DNA from: an uncultured Methylococcaceae bacterium
GTDB taxonomy: Bacteria > Pseudomonadota > Gammaproteobacteria > Methylococcales > Methylomonadaceae
Length of the DNA: 64,000 nucleotides
Reading direction: 5' to 3'
Assembly: GCA_903945375.1 (NCBI GenBank)
Contig: CAJAVP010000100.1
Coordinates: forward strand, 1 to 64,000
Positions 18,602 to 28,783 of the stretch are shown piece after piece (position 1 is the stretch's first letter; the number at the start of each line of letters is the position of its first letter). The translations under genes and the position numbers were made by a program. The notes beneath the pieces are model-generated. The model searched no databases. It was not told where the DNA came from and saw nothing but the letters and a program-made list of their open reading frames with translations.

Positions 18602-19843
18602 TCATTTATAACGGGCTTTTCGACACCATTCCAAGGGATCAATCGGTGATCCTTGTTTGCGTATACCGAAATAGAGGCCGGGTTGGCTGCGCCCACCACT
18701 TTGTCCTACTGAAGCAATCACTTCTCCGGCTTCAACGGTATCATTTTTATGTTTGTACAGGCTTTGATTGAACGCATAGAGCGTCATAAAACCCTCGCCA
18801 TGATCGACAATAATCAGAAAACCATAGCTCTGCATCCATTCCGCAAAGGCCACTTTACCCTTTGCAACCGCATGAACATCCACCCCTTCAGTGGCCTCAA
18901 TGAGAACACCGTTTTGAATATCTTCCGACTGAAGACTGGCAAAGTTTTGCGCTATCTTACCTTTGGTAGGCCAAGGTAATTTGCCCTTAAAACTTGAGAA
19001 GTTTCCTTGTAATGAACTGAAATCTTCTTTGCCCTGCTCGCCAGTGGGAAGGGTTGCTGTCTGTGGTTCAGAATGTTCTGCGGCTGGCAATTCAAGATCA
19101 TTGCGTGGTAATGATTCAACCAGGTCTTTTAGCTTTTGTTCATTGTCTTCTAACTGGCTTAAGCGCTGATCATCAGCAGTTAACATCTCATCGGTTTGTG
19201 CTAATAGATCGGCGCGTTGTTTGCGAAATTTATTGAGCAACAGTTGTTCATTTTGTTTTTGGCTGAGGTTTTGCTCCAGCAATTCAGTCTCAGCCTGCTT
19301 TTCTTTATCTAATTGATCCAATTTTTCAATCGCTTTTTCAATAGCGGCTAATCGCGATAGTCGCTCACGATTGAGATAGCCGTAATAAACCATCATGCGG
19401 CTTGATAAGGCGGGATCTTGTTGGTTAAGCATCAATTTTAGCTGCTCTTGCTGTCCCATGAGGTAAGCTGATCTCACCTGATTGATAAGCTCTTTGTTTT
19501 CTCTATCAATTTCATTTTGATAATCGAGCATGTCTTGGTGGATTTTACTGAGACTTCGGCGTTTTTGCTCGATTTTATTATGTAATGATTTTAACAAAGC
19601 CGCTGTTGCGCCATAGCGTTTTTCGATTTCGGCTAACAACGCCTGCATCTGTGCCTTTTTGCTTATTGCATCAGGGGCAGAGACCGTGTTTTGATTAGAT
19701 TCTGACTCACTATCAAAAAAACCGGCCTGCAAACTGGGTGATAAGGCACTGATAACGAAACAAAAAAAATAACGGCTTAGCCCTTTGCATAAGTATTGCT
19801 TACCTTGTATAAGCGTGGGAACTAAACCGTTATGTATCAACAA
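18602..19843 (-). CDS. envC: Murein hydrolase activator EnvC
   Basis: A 413-residue periplasmic protein. A signal peptide (residues about 20-42) is followed by a long coiled coil (about 60-230) and a C-terminal LytM/M23 domain (about 290-410) in which zinc ligands appear lost, as in E. coli EnvC, which activates the amidases AmiA/AmiB at the septum instead of cutting itself. The start is a TTG at 19843 with TAGGA just upstream; no in-frame ATG exists before the signal sequence. It lies 18 bases after gpmI, the conserved order. Confidence 0.9.
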   Translation of the reverse strand: MLIHNGLVPTLIQGKQYLCKGLSRYFFCFVISALSPSLQAGFFDSESESNQNTVSAPDAISKKAQMQALLAEIEKRYGATAALLKSLHNKIEQKRRSLSKIHQDMLDYQNEIDRENKELINQVRSAYLMGQQEQLKLMLNQQDPALSSRMMVYYGYLNRERLSRLAAIEKAIEKLDQLDKEKQAETELLEQNLSQKQNEQLLLNKFRKQRADLLAQTDEMLTADDQRLSQLEDNEQKLKDLVESLPRNDLELPAAEHSEPQTATLPTGEQGKEDFSSLQGNFSSFKGKLPWPTKGKIAQNFASLQSEDIQNGVLIEATEGVDVHAVAKGKVAFAEWMQSYGFLIIVDHGEGFMTLYAFNQSLYKHKNDTVEAGEVIASVGQSGGRSQPGLYFGIRKQGSPIDPLEWCRKARYK

Positions 19844-19861
19844 ACTAATGTCCTACGTTTA

Positions 19862-21409
19862 TTACGCCGATTTGTGTAATAAAGACTGACCTGTCATTTC
19901 AGCGGGTTGCGCGATATCTAAAAGAGCCAATAAGGTTGGCGCAATATCCGACAGCGTACCGTCTGCTATTAGTGGGCAATCACCGCCCACATAAACCAAT
20001 GGCACAAGATTGGTAGTATGTGCCGTATGGGGCTGAGCACTGACCAAATCCACCATTTGTTCAATATTGCCATGATCCGCTGTCAGCAACATTTTACCGC
20101 CTACTTTCAGCAGCGCATCCAGAGTGCGTTGCAATGCCTTATCAATCACTTCAACAGCAGCGATAGCCGCAGGAATCATGCCGGTATGACCTAGCATATC
20201 GCAATTGGCAAAATTACAGATAATGACATCGTATTGTCCGCCTGTAATAGCCTCAACCAAATGATCTGTGACCTCAGGTAAGCTCATTTCTGGTTGTAAA
20301 TCGTAGGTTTTAACTTGAGGCGAGGGAACTAAAATACGCTCTTCGCCCGGGAAAGGCGTATCAATGCCGCCACTTAAGAAAAAGGTAACGTGAGCGTATT
20401 TCTCAGTTTCAGCCAAACGTAATTGTTTTAAACCGTTAAGGGATAAAACCTCTCCCAAGCCATTCGTTAAATCCACTGACGCGAAGGCAACATCATAGTC
20501 AAAATCTTGGTGGTACTCGGTTAAGGTACAAAAATAGCCGGTATGTGGTGCACGATTACGCTCAAATTCATTAAAACTAGGCGAGGTAATGGCTTGCGAG
20601 ATTTCACGCGCACGATCGGCGCGGAAGTTCATGAATACTACCGAATCTTGTGGGTCGAGTTCTACCGATTGACCATCAGCATCAAGAATAACGGTTGGTA
20701 GGACAAACTCATCGGTTTCACCGCGTTGATAAGCGGCTTCCAGTCCTTCGAGTGCAGATTTGACTTTAAACTCAGCTGCACCTTTGGTGATTAAGTCATA
20801 GCCCTGTTTAACTCTATCCCAGCGTTTATCTCTATCCATGGCGTAGAATCGTCCGGTTATTGAGACAATTCGACCCACACCCAACTCAGCAAACTTAGCA
20901 TCGAGCAAAGCAATAGAAGAGCTGGCACTTTTAGGCGGAACATCTCGACCATCTAAGAAACCATGTAAATAGATTTTCTTAAGACCTCGACTGGCTGCTA
21001 ATTCAACCATAGCAATGAGTTGGGCTTCATGACTATGAACACCACCCGCAGACAATAAGCCCAAAATGTGCAAGGCTTTATCATTAGCTTTAGCTAAATC
21101 AACCGCACGGCAAAGCACTTCATTGTTAAAAAAGCTACGATCTTCAACGGCATCGTTGACCTTGGTAAAATCCTGTGGCACGTAACGACCTGAGCCAATG
21201 TGGATGTGTCCTACTTCTGAGTTGCCCATTTGATCGTCGGGTAGCCCCACATCATGACCGGAACATTTGAGATAGGTCATGGGATAATCTTGCTGCAATT
21301 TGTCCCAGCACGGTGTATTTGCCATCGCGATGGCGTTATTTTGCGGATTGGTACTGTAGCCAAATCCATCAAGGATGAGCAGCACTACGGGCTTCGGTCG
21401 GTTAGACAT
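19862..21409 (-). CDS. gpmI: 2,3-bisphosphoglycerate-independent phosphoglycerate mutase
   Basis: A 515-residue Mn-dependent glycolytic enzyme that interconverts 3- and 2-phosphoglycerate. The metal ligand D14 (LILDGFG) and the phosphoserine S64 (GNSEVGH) are present, along with the GRDVPP segment and the C-terminal TADHGNIE metal site. I chose the ATG at 21409 because CAGGAG precedes it. The longer frame from 21430 begins right at the end of a hairpin's U-tract and has no ribosome site. First gene of the gpmI-envC-ctp-yigZ-zapE run. Confidence 0.96.
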   Translation of the reverse strand: MSNRPKPVVLLILDGFGYSTNPQNNAIAMANTPCWDKLQQDYPMTYLKCSGHDVGLPDDQMGNSEVGHIHIGSGRYVPQDFTKVNDAVEDRSFFNNEVLCRAVDLAKANDKALHILGLLSAGGVHSHEAQLIAMVELAASRGLKKIYLHGFLDGRDVPPKSASSSIALLDAKFAELGVGRIVSITGRFYAMDRDKRWDRVKQGYDLITKGAAEFKVKSALEGLEAAYQRGETDEFVLPTVILDADGQSVELDPQDSVVFMNFRADRAREISQAITSPSFNEFERNRAPHTGYFCTLTEYHQDFDYDVAFASVDLTNGLGEVLSLNGLKQLRLAETEKYAHVTFFLSGGIDTPFPGEERILVPSPQVKTYDLQPEMSLPEVTDHLVEAITGGQYDVIICNFANCDMLGHTGMIPAAIAAVEVIDKALQRTLDALLKVGGKMLLTADHGNIEQMVDLVSAQPHTAHTTNLVPLVYVGGDCPLIADGTLSDIAPTLLALLDIAQPAEMTGQSLLHKSA

Positions 21410-21430
21410 GGTGTATTTATCTCCTGACAT

Positions 21431-21454
21431 AAAAAAATCCGCATGAATACGGAT
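21431..21454 (-). terminator. Terminator-like hairpin in the gpmI leader
   Basis: On the minus strand ATCCGTA-TTCA-TGCGGAT (7-bp stem with one G-U) is followed by seven T, ending six bases before the gpmI ribosome site. It could be an attenuator of the operon or the end of a short upstream transcript. Confidence 0.6.
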
Positions 21455-21890
21455 ATAAGCTAATTCAATAAAGCACGGTTATTATACTTCGAACGATTAC
21501 CCAAAATGGTAAAAAATAAGGTATCATTTTGCTGGAAGTGCTGTTGTTCTGCCGGTTGTTGTCAAACAAACCTCAGCATGACTCTCGCTTATATTAATAC
21601 ACGTTGCTTACAGTTGTGTATAAATAATTCTTGACGAGGGCTTTGTTTAAATGGAACTCTATACAAAGCCATAGCATTTATTGGCATGGATAGCTTGCGC
21701 TTAGCCCTTATTTTAAACGATGACGCAGTGATAACCAACGCCCAAACATCTTTGGTATTGGCTGTGCGCTGATGATTTTAAGCGAAAAAACTGACTTTTG
21801 ATAAAAATGACTGCACAGCGCATTTTTGCTAAGGACTCTGTTTGAGAACTCGCGCCAACACACAATAGACTAAAATACAGACTTAAACTT
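21455..21890. other. Intergenic region between gpmI and the rhodanese gene
   Basis: About 435 bases between divergent genes. I see no ORF with good coding character, no RNA gene and no clear repeat; it presumably holds both promoters. Confidence 0.4.
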
Positions 21891-22340
21891 ATGGATCGTT
21901 ATATAGAATTTATCTTAAACCACTACCTACTAGCGCTTGCATTAGCGGTGGTTACTTATCTATTAATACAAGAGTTTTTTGATACGGCCTTCAAAAAACA
22001 TGCCTCCGTCTCGCCGCTGTTGGCAGTAGCTAAAATGAACGACAGTAGCACCGTGGTTATTGATGTGCGTGAACCTCATGAGTTTGTTGTAAAGCACATT
22101 GAAGGCGCAATGAATATTTCATTGGGCAAATTAGCCGAACAGCTCCCTAATCTGGAACAACACAAAAAAACCACTATCCTGATTGTTTGTGAAACCGGCA
22201 CTCGCTCCGCCTCCGCCGCTAAAGTTTTAGCGAAAGCAGGATTTGAACAAATTTTTGTCATCACCGGCGGTATGCAAGCTTGGGAAAATGACTATAAATT
22301 ACCTATAAAAATAAGCAGCAAAAACAAAGCTAAACCCTAA
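21891..22340 (+). CDS. Membrane-anchored rhodanese (YibN-like)
   Basis: A 149-residue protein with an N-terminal membrane helix (residues 7-28) and one rhodanese domain (about 45-140). The catalytic cysteine is C100 in VCETGTRS. It corresponds in layout to E. coli YibN, which is likewise upstream of secB and gpsA; the glutaredoxin gene (grxC) found between them in E. coli is missing here. It probably acts in sulfur transfer at the inner membrane; the exact substrate is unknown. Confidence 0.88.
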   Translation: MDRYIEFILNHYLLALALAVVTYLLIQEFFDTAFKKHASVSPLLAVAKMNDSSTVVIDVREPHEFVVKHIEGAMNISLGKLAEQLPNLEQHKKTTILIVCETGTRSASAAKVLAKAGFEQIFVITGGMQAWENDYKLPIKISSKNKAKP

Positions 22341-22382
22341 ACTAGATTTTTTAACTTAACCCACAACAGAGTAGATACGATA

Positions 22383-22856
22383 ATGGCTGAAAACACCAAC
22401 GAAATAGAAAGACAATTCTCTATCCAAAAAATTTACACAAAAGATTTGTCTTTTGAGACACCTAACACCCCAAGCATTTTTACGGAGAAATGGGAGCCGC
22501 ATGTTGATTTTAATCTGGGCACGCACGTCACCCCGTTAGAAAACGCACTTTTTGAAATCTCTTTAACCGTGACAATCACTGTGAAATGCGGCGAGACTAC
22601 CGCTTACTTAGTTGAAGTTAATCAAGCCGGTATCTTTGCATTAGCCGGTTTTAATGATCAAGAAATGGGGCCAATGATGGGTAGTTTCTGTCCCAATATC
22701 TTATTCCCTTATGCGCGTGAAGCGATTTCAGATTTAGTGACTAAAGGCGGCTTCCCACAACTCTTATTGGCGCCTGTTAATTTTGATGCGTTGTATGCTC
22801 AACATTTACAACAACTCCAAGATCAACAAGTTCCTGCTTCAGAAACTATCAATTGA
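22383..22856 (+). CDS. secB: Protein-export chaperone SecB
   Basis: A 157-residue tetrameric chaperone that holds preproteins unfolded and passes them to SecA. The conserved beginning (FSIQKIYTKDLSFETPN), the central Cys/Gly-rich strand and NILFPYAREAISDLVTKGGFP near the C-terminus are all present. The stop overlaps the gpsA start. Confidence 0.97.
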   Translation: MAENTNEIERQFSIQKIYTKDLSFETPNTPSIFTEKWEPHVDFNLGTHVTPLENALFEISLTVTITVKCGETTAYLVEVNQAGIFALAGFNDQEMGPMMGSFCPNILFPYAREAISDLVTKGGFPQLLLAPVNFDALYAQHLQQLQDQQVPASETIN

Positions 22857-23860
22857 TTAAGCAAAAGTTAGCTATCTTAGGTGCCGGTTCTTGGGGAACG
22901 GCACTCGCTATTTTGGCAGCCAGAAACGGCTGCCAAACTTTATTGTGGGGGCATAATGCTGAGCATGTGGAAATATTGGTTCAGCAACGCCAGAATCAAC
23001 GCTATCTTCCAGACATACCGTTTCCCGCACCTCTTGAATTAACAGCCGATTTAGCTGAAATTGCAAACTTTAGTCACATCTTGTTAGTGTGCGTACCGAG
23101 TCACGCCTTTAAGTCAACGCTCCTCAAGCTTAAACCCTATTTACCTGAACAGGTTCAAATTGCTTGGGCAACAAAAGGCTTTAATCCAGATGGTGGCTTG
23201 TTATTGCATAATATTGTTGCTGATATTTTTTCCGCCCAAACACCCGCCGCCATTATATCGGGGCCCTCTTTTGCGACAGAAGTCGCCGCTGATTTACCTA
23301 CGGCAATTACGATTGCCTCATTTCAGACAGATTTTGCTGACTTATTGGCCGATATTTTACACAGCGCACATTTTCGCACCTATACCAGTACGGATGTGAT
23401 TGGCGTGGAAGTCGGTGGAGCAGTAAAAAACGTCTTAGCCATCGCCGCTGGCATTGCCGACGGATTAAGCTTAGGTGCTAATACACGAGCGGCCTTGATT
23501 ACGCGGGGACTTACTGAGGTTATCCGTTTAGGTTTGCAACTAGGCGGCAAACAAGAGACATTTATGGGACTCGCTGGATTAGGAGATCTTATCTTAACCT
23601 GCACAGACAATCAGTCCAGAAATAGGCGGTTAGGCATAGCGTTAGGGCAAGGCAACTCGATTGCTCAAGCCCTGCAAGACATTGGACAAGAAGTTGAAGG
23701 CATCTCGGCGGCTAAAGAGACCTTTTTATTAGCCCAAAAATACGCGATTGATATGCCAATAACAGAGCAAACCTATAAGGTCTTATACGAAGGTTTAGAT
23801 CCTAAGCTGGCTGTTGAAAATCTGTTGGCTCGTGAATTAAAACCAGAAGTGTTAACCTAA
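22853..23860 (+). CDS. gpsA: Glycerol-3-phosphate dehydrogenase [NAD(P)+]
   Basis: A 335-residue enzyme making sn-glycerol 3-phosphate for phospholipids. The NAD-binding GAGSWG is at residues 10-15, with the catalytic lysine region GGAVKNVLAIAAG and TRGLTE further on. The start must be the TTG at 22853, overlapping the secB stop, because the nucleotide-binding strand begins immediately and no ATG lies nearby; this points to translational coupling with secB. The secB-gpsA pair is conserved in gammaproteobacteria. Confidence 0.96.
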   Translation: MIKQKLAILGAGSWGTALAILAARNGCQTLLWGHNAEHVEILVQQRQNQRYLPDIPFPAPLELTADLAEIANFSHILLVCVPSHAFKSTLLKLKPYLPEQVQIAWATKGFNPDGGLLLHNIVADIFSAQTPAAIISGPSFATEVAADLPTAITIASFQTDFADLLADILHSAHFRTYTSTDVIGVEVGGAVKNVLAIAAGIADGLSLGANTRAALITRGLTEVIRLGLQLGGKQETFMGLAGLGDLILTCTDNQSRNRRLGIALGQGNSIAQALQDIGQEVEGISAAKETFLLAQKYAIDMPITEQTYKVLYEGLDPKLAVENLLARELKPEVLT

Positions 23861-24164
23861 ATTTACTTACAAGAGAGCATAATTATCTACACAAGTTTTA
23901 TAACACGTCATTCAGGAATGGATTTGTGTAGATACTTATGCACCTAAGCTGGACAAGCGATAAGGTTTAACTGTTACCCTACCCAAGGCCGCGTAGCTTT
24001 TTTACTTGACGCTGAATCAAGATGTTAGCTCTTAAAAAACCGTATTGTCGCCTACTGTGTCCTATTAAAAATAACGTCTTTTTTTACTGATTTATCATGA
24101 GTTACTTGCTATAATAGCCATCCATTCAAGAGTTAATTAAACGTATATTTGGAGTTTTTAGTTA
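23861..24164. other. Intergenic region after gpsA
   Basis: About 300 bases. It contains the inverted repeat at 23884-23934 and, near its end, the ribosome site GGAG (24151-24154) of the next gene. Nothing else recognised. Confidence 0.5.
23884..23934. repeat. Inverted repeat downstream of gpsA
   Basis: TATCTACACAA (23884-23894) is matched exactly by TTGTGTAGATA (23924-23934), and the loop itself contains CATTC/GAATG. There is no T tract on either side, so it is not an obvious intrinsic terminator. The inner CATTC...GAATGGATT resembles part of the palindrome at 55738. Confidence 0.55.
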
Positions 24165-27100
24165 ATGATAGTGCAAAGGCCACGACTCCACGACTCCACG
24201 ACTCCACGACTCCACGACTCCACGACTCCACGACTCCACGACTCCACGACTATGGATAGCTCTCATCTTGATTTACATAAGAACGTTGGTTCGATAAACC
24301 AGATCCCCAGCTCACAATTTTCCGGTTACGTTATTGCTATCGGTGCTTCGGCAGGTGGCTTAGATGCTTTGGAGCGTTTTTTTGACAAATTAGTAAGCAA
24401 CTCTGGTGCATCTATCATCGTGATACAGCACTTGTCTCCAGATCACAAAAGTATGATGGATAACTTGTTAGCGCGTCATACCGATATGCCAGTGATGATG
24501 GCTGAAAATGGTCTCTGTATTCAAGCGAACCATGTTTATTTGATTCCGCCGGGTAAAAATATGACGATGGCGGGCAGCGAGCTGCGCTTAGTTCCCAAAA
24601 ATCCCCAAGGTTTAAGTTTACCCATTGATTTATTTTTTCATTCCCTTGCCAAAGAATTCGGCAATCGATGTGTCGGAATAATTTTATCCGGAACCGGCTC
24701 GGACGGCACACGCGGCGCCCTCTCCATCAATGATGCTGGGGGCTTTTTATTGGCGCAAGACCCAGAAACCGCCAAATTTGACGGGATGCCGCGTAGTGTA
24801 ATAGCTACCGGTTTAGTTGATGATATTTTACCCCCCGAAGTTTTAGCGCTGCGTGTAGTAGCTCATATCACGAATACACACCCCCCCAAGATAAAATCAA
24901 TACAAAACCCAAGCAATACTGAAGACGGCGACCCTATGGAGGGGATTTTTCATTTGTTATATCAAGTGGGAGGTATTAATTTTAAAGACTACAAGCCAAC
25001 GACCGTCATGCGACGTATTGAGCGTCGCATGCAAGTTCGTCATGTGCGTGACTTATCTAATTATCTGGGTTTATTAGAAAGTGATCGTGCGGAAATTTTA
25101 ACATTAAAGCGTGATATATTAATTCCGGTTTCTAGTTTTTTTAGAGATAAAGAAACATTCTATATTTTAGAAAAATCAGTTATCGATACCATTGTAGCAG
25201 AACACCAAAATACTCAACCTATCCGGATTTGGGTGGCGGGCTGTTCGACGGGGGAGGAAGCTTATACATTGACCATGATGTTTATTGAGGCCTTTGATCG
25301 TGCTAAGCGTTGGCCACAGATTAAAATTTTTGCGACCGATGTGGAGCAGCAACACATTGATTTTGCAAGTTCTGGCGTGTATTCCGAAGGCATTCTCGCG
25401 GAATTATCTCATGAGCGTTTAGAGCGTTTTTTTACCCGCAAAAACAATCGCTTTGTAGTAAAGAATGACATTCGTCAACATATTGTATTTGCACGGCATA
25501 ATGTCTTAGAAGACCCTCCGTTTACACGGATGGACTTGGTCAGTTGCCGTAACATGCTGATTTATTTTGAACCCCATGCACAAGAAAAAGCCTTGCTGCG
25601 CTTTCAATATGCTTTATCTCATAGTGGTTATCTGTTATTAGGTTCCAGTGAGTCGCTAGGTGAGCTCCAAAAAGATTTTGCAGTCATTAATGCTAAGCAT
25701 AAAATTTATCGCTTAATTCGTTCTATTAGTTTGCCGTTAGATTTTAAAGCCCATTCTAAAGGTCGTATCGGGCGTCTGAGTATTAGCTCAAATCGCTCAG
25801 AGCATAATCGTTCATCGGAAGCGGCAATTATTGAAAGCGGCTCTTCGCAGCTGATGAAAAGCTATGTCCCACCTTCGTTATTGATCAACGAAGAGCGGGA
25901 ATTAGTTCATGTTTATGGCGATGTTCAAAGGTACATCCGAATTCCAGAAGGCGTTGCAAGTTTAGAGGTTTCAAAATTATTAGCAGGGAAACTTGCACCG
26001 GTCAGCGTGGCATTGCTCCATAAAGTTGCCAAAGAAAATACGTCGTTGCGTTCAGAATTACAGCTATTTGATCCCGAAACAGGTGAGGCGGAGTTAGTGC
26101 GAGTCATCGTGAGACCTCTTACGTCTGAGACAAATCCTGATCGATATTTTTTGCTTGTCTTTGAACCTCAAACTATCAATGAATCCACCTTAGAGGAAAC
26201 GGATTCGATTGATGTAAATATGGTCAGTACTGAGCGTATCAAATCATTAGAGCGTGATCTCTCGGTGACTCAGGATAGTCTACAAGCCACTATTGAAGAA
26301 TTAGAAACTTCTAATGAAGAATTACAAGCCACTAATGAAGAATTAATGGCCTCTAACGAGGAATTGCAAAGTACCAACGAAGAATTACAGTCCGTCAATG
26401 AAGAACTTTACACTGTAAATACTGAAAATCAAGAAAAAATAGAAATACTAAATCGTTTAAATGCTGAATTAGATAACTTGACTAATGCCGCGCTAGTTCC
26501 ATCTATTTATGTGGATTCCCATCTAAAGTTAACGCGATTTACGCCAGAAGCAACGCAAATTTTTCGAATACGAGAAACCGATATTGGTCGATCTATTGAT
26601 GATTTTAAGCATAATATGGATTATCGTGAATTTATACAGGATTTGAATTTAGTCATAGAAAATAGACAAATTACCGAACGCGAAATCCAAACAGTCGATG
26701 AGCATTGGTATCTTGTGCGTTTATTACCACATAATGATCAGCAGAAAATACTTTGCGGTGTGGTTATTTCATTTTTTGATATCACGCATCGTAAAGATGT
26801 ACAGCATTTACAGAACATTATCGATGCGTTATCTGAACATGTCGTTATTTTAGATAGGCAAGGTACTATCACTTTAGCAAATCAAGCTTGGCGTGATTTT
26901 GCAGAGCGCAATGGCAGTCAGTCTTTATCGCACTGTGGTCCGGGTACAAATTATTTGGATATTTGTAAAATTAAAGATGGAGCTGATGCTGATATCGCTC
27001 AGCAGGTCTATTATGGCCTGCGTAAGGTGCTTGAGGGGGAATTAGAGCGTTTTACGATTAAATATCCTTGTCATTCACCGTATCAACGCCGTTGGTTTTT

Positions 27101-27185
27101 GATGCAGGCTACCCCTATTAAACATTCATCGGGGGGTGTTTTAGTTAGTCATATCAATATCACGGATTGGGTTACAGATGATTGA
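24165..27185 (+). CDS. CheB-CheR-PAS hybrid signalling protein
   Basis: A 1006-residue cytosolic protein. Residues about 55-235 are a CheB methylesterase domain with the triad S62 (GASAGG), H89 (QHLSPDH) and D180 (GTGSDGT). About 250-510 is a CheR methyltransferase with [12 protein letters not shown] as the SAM site. About 690-775 is a long coiled coil of repeating (S/T)NEEL heptads, followed by two PAS domains. No receiver or kinase domain is present, so it probably senses through PAS and changes methylation of receptors. Start: ATG 24165 has GGAG ten bases upstream. An internal ATG at 24252 has none and lies right after an octamer tandem repeat that codes for RLHDSTT-type repeats at residues 7-29. 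Confidence 0.9.
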   Translation: MIVQRPRLHDSTTPRLHDSTTPRLHDSTTMDSSHLDLHKNVGSINQIPSSQFSGYVIAIGASAGGLDALERFFDKLVSNSGASIIVIQHLSPDHKSMMDNLLARHTDMPVMMAENGLCIQANHVYLIPPGKNMTMAGSELRLVPKNPQGLSLPIDLFFHSLAKEFGNRCVGIILSGTGSDGTRGALSINDAGGFLLAQDPETAKFDGMPRSVIATGLVDDILPPEVLALRVVAHITNTHPPKIKSIQNPSNTEDGDPMEGIFHLLYQVGGINFKDYKPTTVMRRIERRMQVRHVRDLSNYLGLLESDRAEILTLKRDILIPVSSFFRDKETFYILEKSVIDTIVAEHQNTQPIRIWVAGCSTGEEAYTLTMMFIEAFDRAKRWPQIKIFATDVEQQHIDFASSGVYSEGILAELSHERLERFFTRKNNRFVVKNDIRQHIVFARHNVLEDPPFTRMDLVSCRNMLIYFEPHAQEKALLRFQYALSHSGYLLLGSSESLGELQKDFAVINAKHKIYRLIRSISLPLDFKAHSKGRIGRLSISSNRSEHNRSSEAAIIESGSSQLMKSYVPPSLLINEERELVHVYGDVQRYIRIPEGVASLEVSKLLAGKLAPVSVALLHKVAKENTSLRSELQLFDPETGEAELVRVIVRPLTSETNPDRYFLLVFEPQTINESTLEETDSIDVNMVSTERIKSLERDLSVTQDSLQATIEELETSNEELQATNEELMASNEELQSTNEELQSVNEELYTVNTENQEKIEILNRLNAELDNLTNAALVPSIYVDSHLKLTRFTPEATQIFRIRETDIGRSIDDFKHNMDYREFIQDLNLVIENRQITEREIQTVDEHWYLVRLLPHNDQQKILCGVVISFFDITHRKDVQHLQNIIDALSEHVVILDRQGTITLANQAWRDFAERNGSQSLSHCGPGTNYLDICKIKDGADADIAQQVYYGLRKVLEGELERFTIKYPCHSPYQRRWFLMQATPIKHSSGGVLVSHINITDWVTDD
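24181..24251 (+). repeat. Octanucleotide tandem repeat (CACGACTC)8.9 in the coding start
   Basis: Eight perfect copies plus seven bases of a ninth, all translated. A unit of 8 is not a multiple of 3, so gain or loss of one copy shifts the frame. The two alternative frames reach stops soon after the repeat: one within three codons, the other within about sixteen. This is the structure of a phase-variable contingency locus. Confidence 0.9.
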
Positions 27186-27257
27186 CCACTCATCTTACTA
27201 AGAAACCACTAAAACGCTATATATTTTCGATTTTTCCAATTTAATCATCACTATCTT

Positions 27258-28253
27258 ATGAAAGAAGATAATCAAGATAAATCAATCGACTTAAATAATT
27301 CCTCTGCTATCCAACAAAATGCTGTTGATTTGTTACGCAAGGAGGATTTTGATTTTGCTTTAAAAGCCATAGCAAAAGGAAAGATTGGTTTTGACTCTAT
27401 GCTAGAGAATTTAAAAATCTATCAGGCAGAGCTAGAAATTCAGAATGAGGAATTGCGTCACAGTCAACTAATTGCTGAAACGTCTGCACGTCGCTTTAGT
27501 AGCTTATTTGCATCCTTGCCATTACCTGCACTGGTTATTAATAGCGTAGGCGTTGTTTTGGAATGTAATGAGCAAGCAGAACGCCAATTTAGTTTACAAA
27601 GCAACAAGCTGCGTTCGCATTTTCTGCCCAGTTTAGTACACAAAAAAGAACACGCCCGCTTATTGTATTTAATCGAGCAGACTAAAGATTTAGGTCAAGC
27701 AATGATTGATAAAGTAACGTTGTTAGACATTGATAAGCAGATTTTTATTGCGGATATTCATGCTGCTTTATGGCCTAACTACTCAGATAAATTTAATCAT
27801 CAATTGATTATTACTATTGTCGATCAAAGCGAAATAACCGCACAACAAACTAAATTAGAAGAAAGTCAACGTCACTTTATGGCGTATTTTAATGCAGCAC
27901 CTATGGGTATGGCGGCGACGACGACTAAAAAGAAATGGTTAGAAGTGAATGATAAGTTATGTTTTATGCTGGGCTTTAGCTGTGCAGAGTTATTAAAGAT
28001 GACCTGGCAAGATATAACTCACCCCGATGATTTAGGATTAGAGCTAGGGCTATTTAGTCAAGTTATTGCAGGATTTTCTGAAGGCTATCAACTTGATAAA
28101 CGTTTTTTTCGCAAAGATGGTTCAATTTTAGACGCGCATGTCGCCGTCAGTTGCTTATACAAACCGAGTGGGGAAATTGATTATTTAATCACCATCATAG
28201 AAGACATTAGCGCTCGCAAACATAACTTCTCATTAGTTACAGGTGGCTTATAA
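27258..28253 (+). CDS. PAS-domain protein lacking an output domain
   Basis: A 331-residue soluble protein: an N-terminal helical part (residues 20-70) containing EIQNEELRHSQ, a first PAS (about 85-190) and a second PAS/PAC (about 205-322) ending DYLITIIEDISARK. After that come ten unrelated residues and a stop, where such proteins normally continue into GGDEF, EAL or kinase domains. It may work with the CheB-CheR-PAS protein 72 bases upstream (such fusions are often paired with PAS proteins), or it may be the remnant of a longer protein cut by a deletion. The DNA just downstream is a truncated gene, which supports rearrangement here. Confidence 0.75.
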   Translation: MKEDNQDKSIDLNNSSAIQQNAVDLLRKEDFDFALKAIAKGKIGFDSMLENLKIYQAELEIQNEELRHSQLIAETSARRFSSLFASLPLPALVINSVGVVLECNEQAERQFSLQSNKLRSHFLPSLVHKKEHARLLYLIEQTKDLGQAMIDKVTLLDIDKQIFIADIHAALWPNYSDKFNHQLIITIVDQSEITAQQTKLEESQRHFMAYFNAAPMGMAATTTKKKWLEVNDKLCFMLGFSCAELLKMTWQDITHPDDLGLELGLFSQVIAGFSEGYQLDKRFFRKDGSILDAHVAVSCLYKPSGEIDYLITIIEDISARKHNFSLVTGGL

Positions 28254-28320
28254 ATCAAATAGTTATATTTCTCAAAACCTATTAAAACTGATTATAAACG
28301 TTATGTAACTAACTGTGTGA

Positions 28321-28704
28321 GAAGCGGTACGCCCAGCGGCAGTAAAATTATTTCGAGAATGCGGGATTGATGTTCACGAAGTGCAGCAAAATGTTGTAGT
28401 GAAGCGTGATGGTGAAGGCTTAGAAATTGATTTACTGGTGGTTAATGATAAAGATACCGTTGCGATTGAATGCAAAAGTAATGTGAGTATTGATGATATC
28501 AATGAGCATCTAAAACGTTTAGAAAAAATAAAACGCTTGATTCCACGTTATCAAGGACAGCAAATTTTAGGCGCAGTGGCGGGCATAGTAATTCCTGAAA
28601 ATGTAGCGGCGTATGCGATAAAACAAGGGCTTTATGTGATTGCTCAAAATGGCGAACAGTTAGCCTTACGAAACGACGTGAGTTTTGTGGCGAAGGTTTG
28701 GTGA
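28321..28704 (+). pseudogene. Truncated DUF3782 / PD-(D/E)XK nuclease-like relic
   Basis: The frame from 28321 reads EAVRPAAVKLF at its start, then GLEIDLLVVNDKDTVAIECKSN, the core of the DUF3782 family, whose fold is PD-(D/E)XK nuclease-like (D, E and K visible in EIDLLVV...AIECKS). Complete members have a roughly 60-100 residue helical N-terminal part before the VRPAAV motif. Here that part is missing and a stop (28318-28320) stands directly in front. A GTG at 28381 could give a 107-residue product, but it would start inside the domain. Confidence 0.7.
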
Positions 28705-28783
28705 ACTGGCAATATGGGCAGGTGAACAGTTACGGCATTTTTGCGATAGAATACCAAGTCAAACAGTCAACTTTGTAATTACT

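Noticed and set aside
26280-26420. In-frame 21-base tandem repeats in the CheB-CheR-PAS gene
   Set aside because: They encode the (S/T)NEEL coiled-coil heptads common to this protein family, vary at synonymous sites and keep the frame, so are not a contingency repeat.
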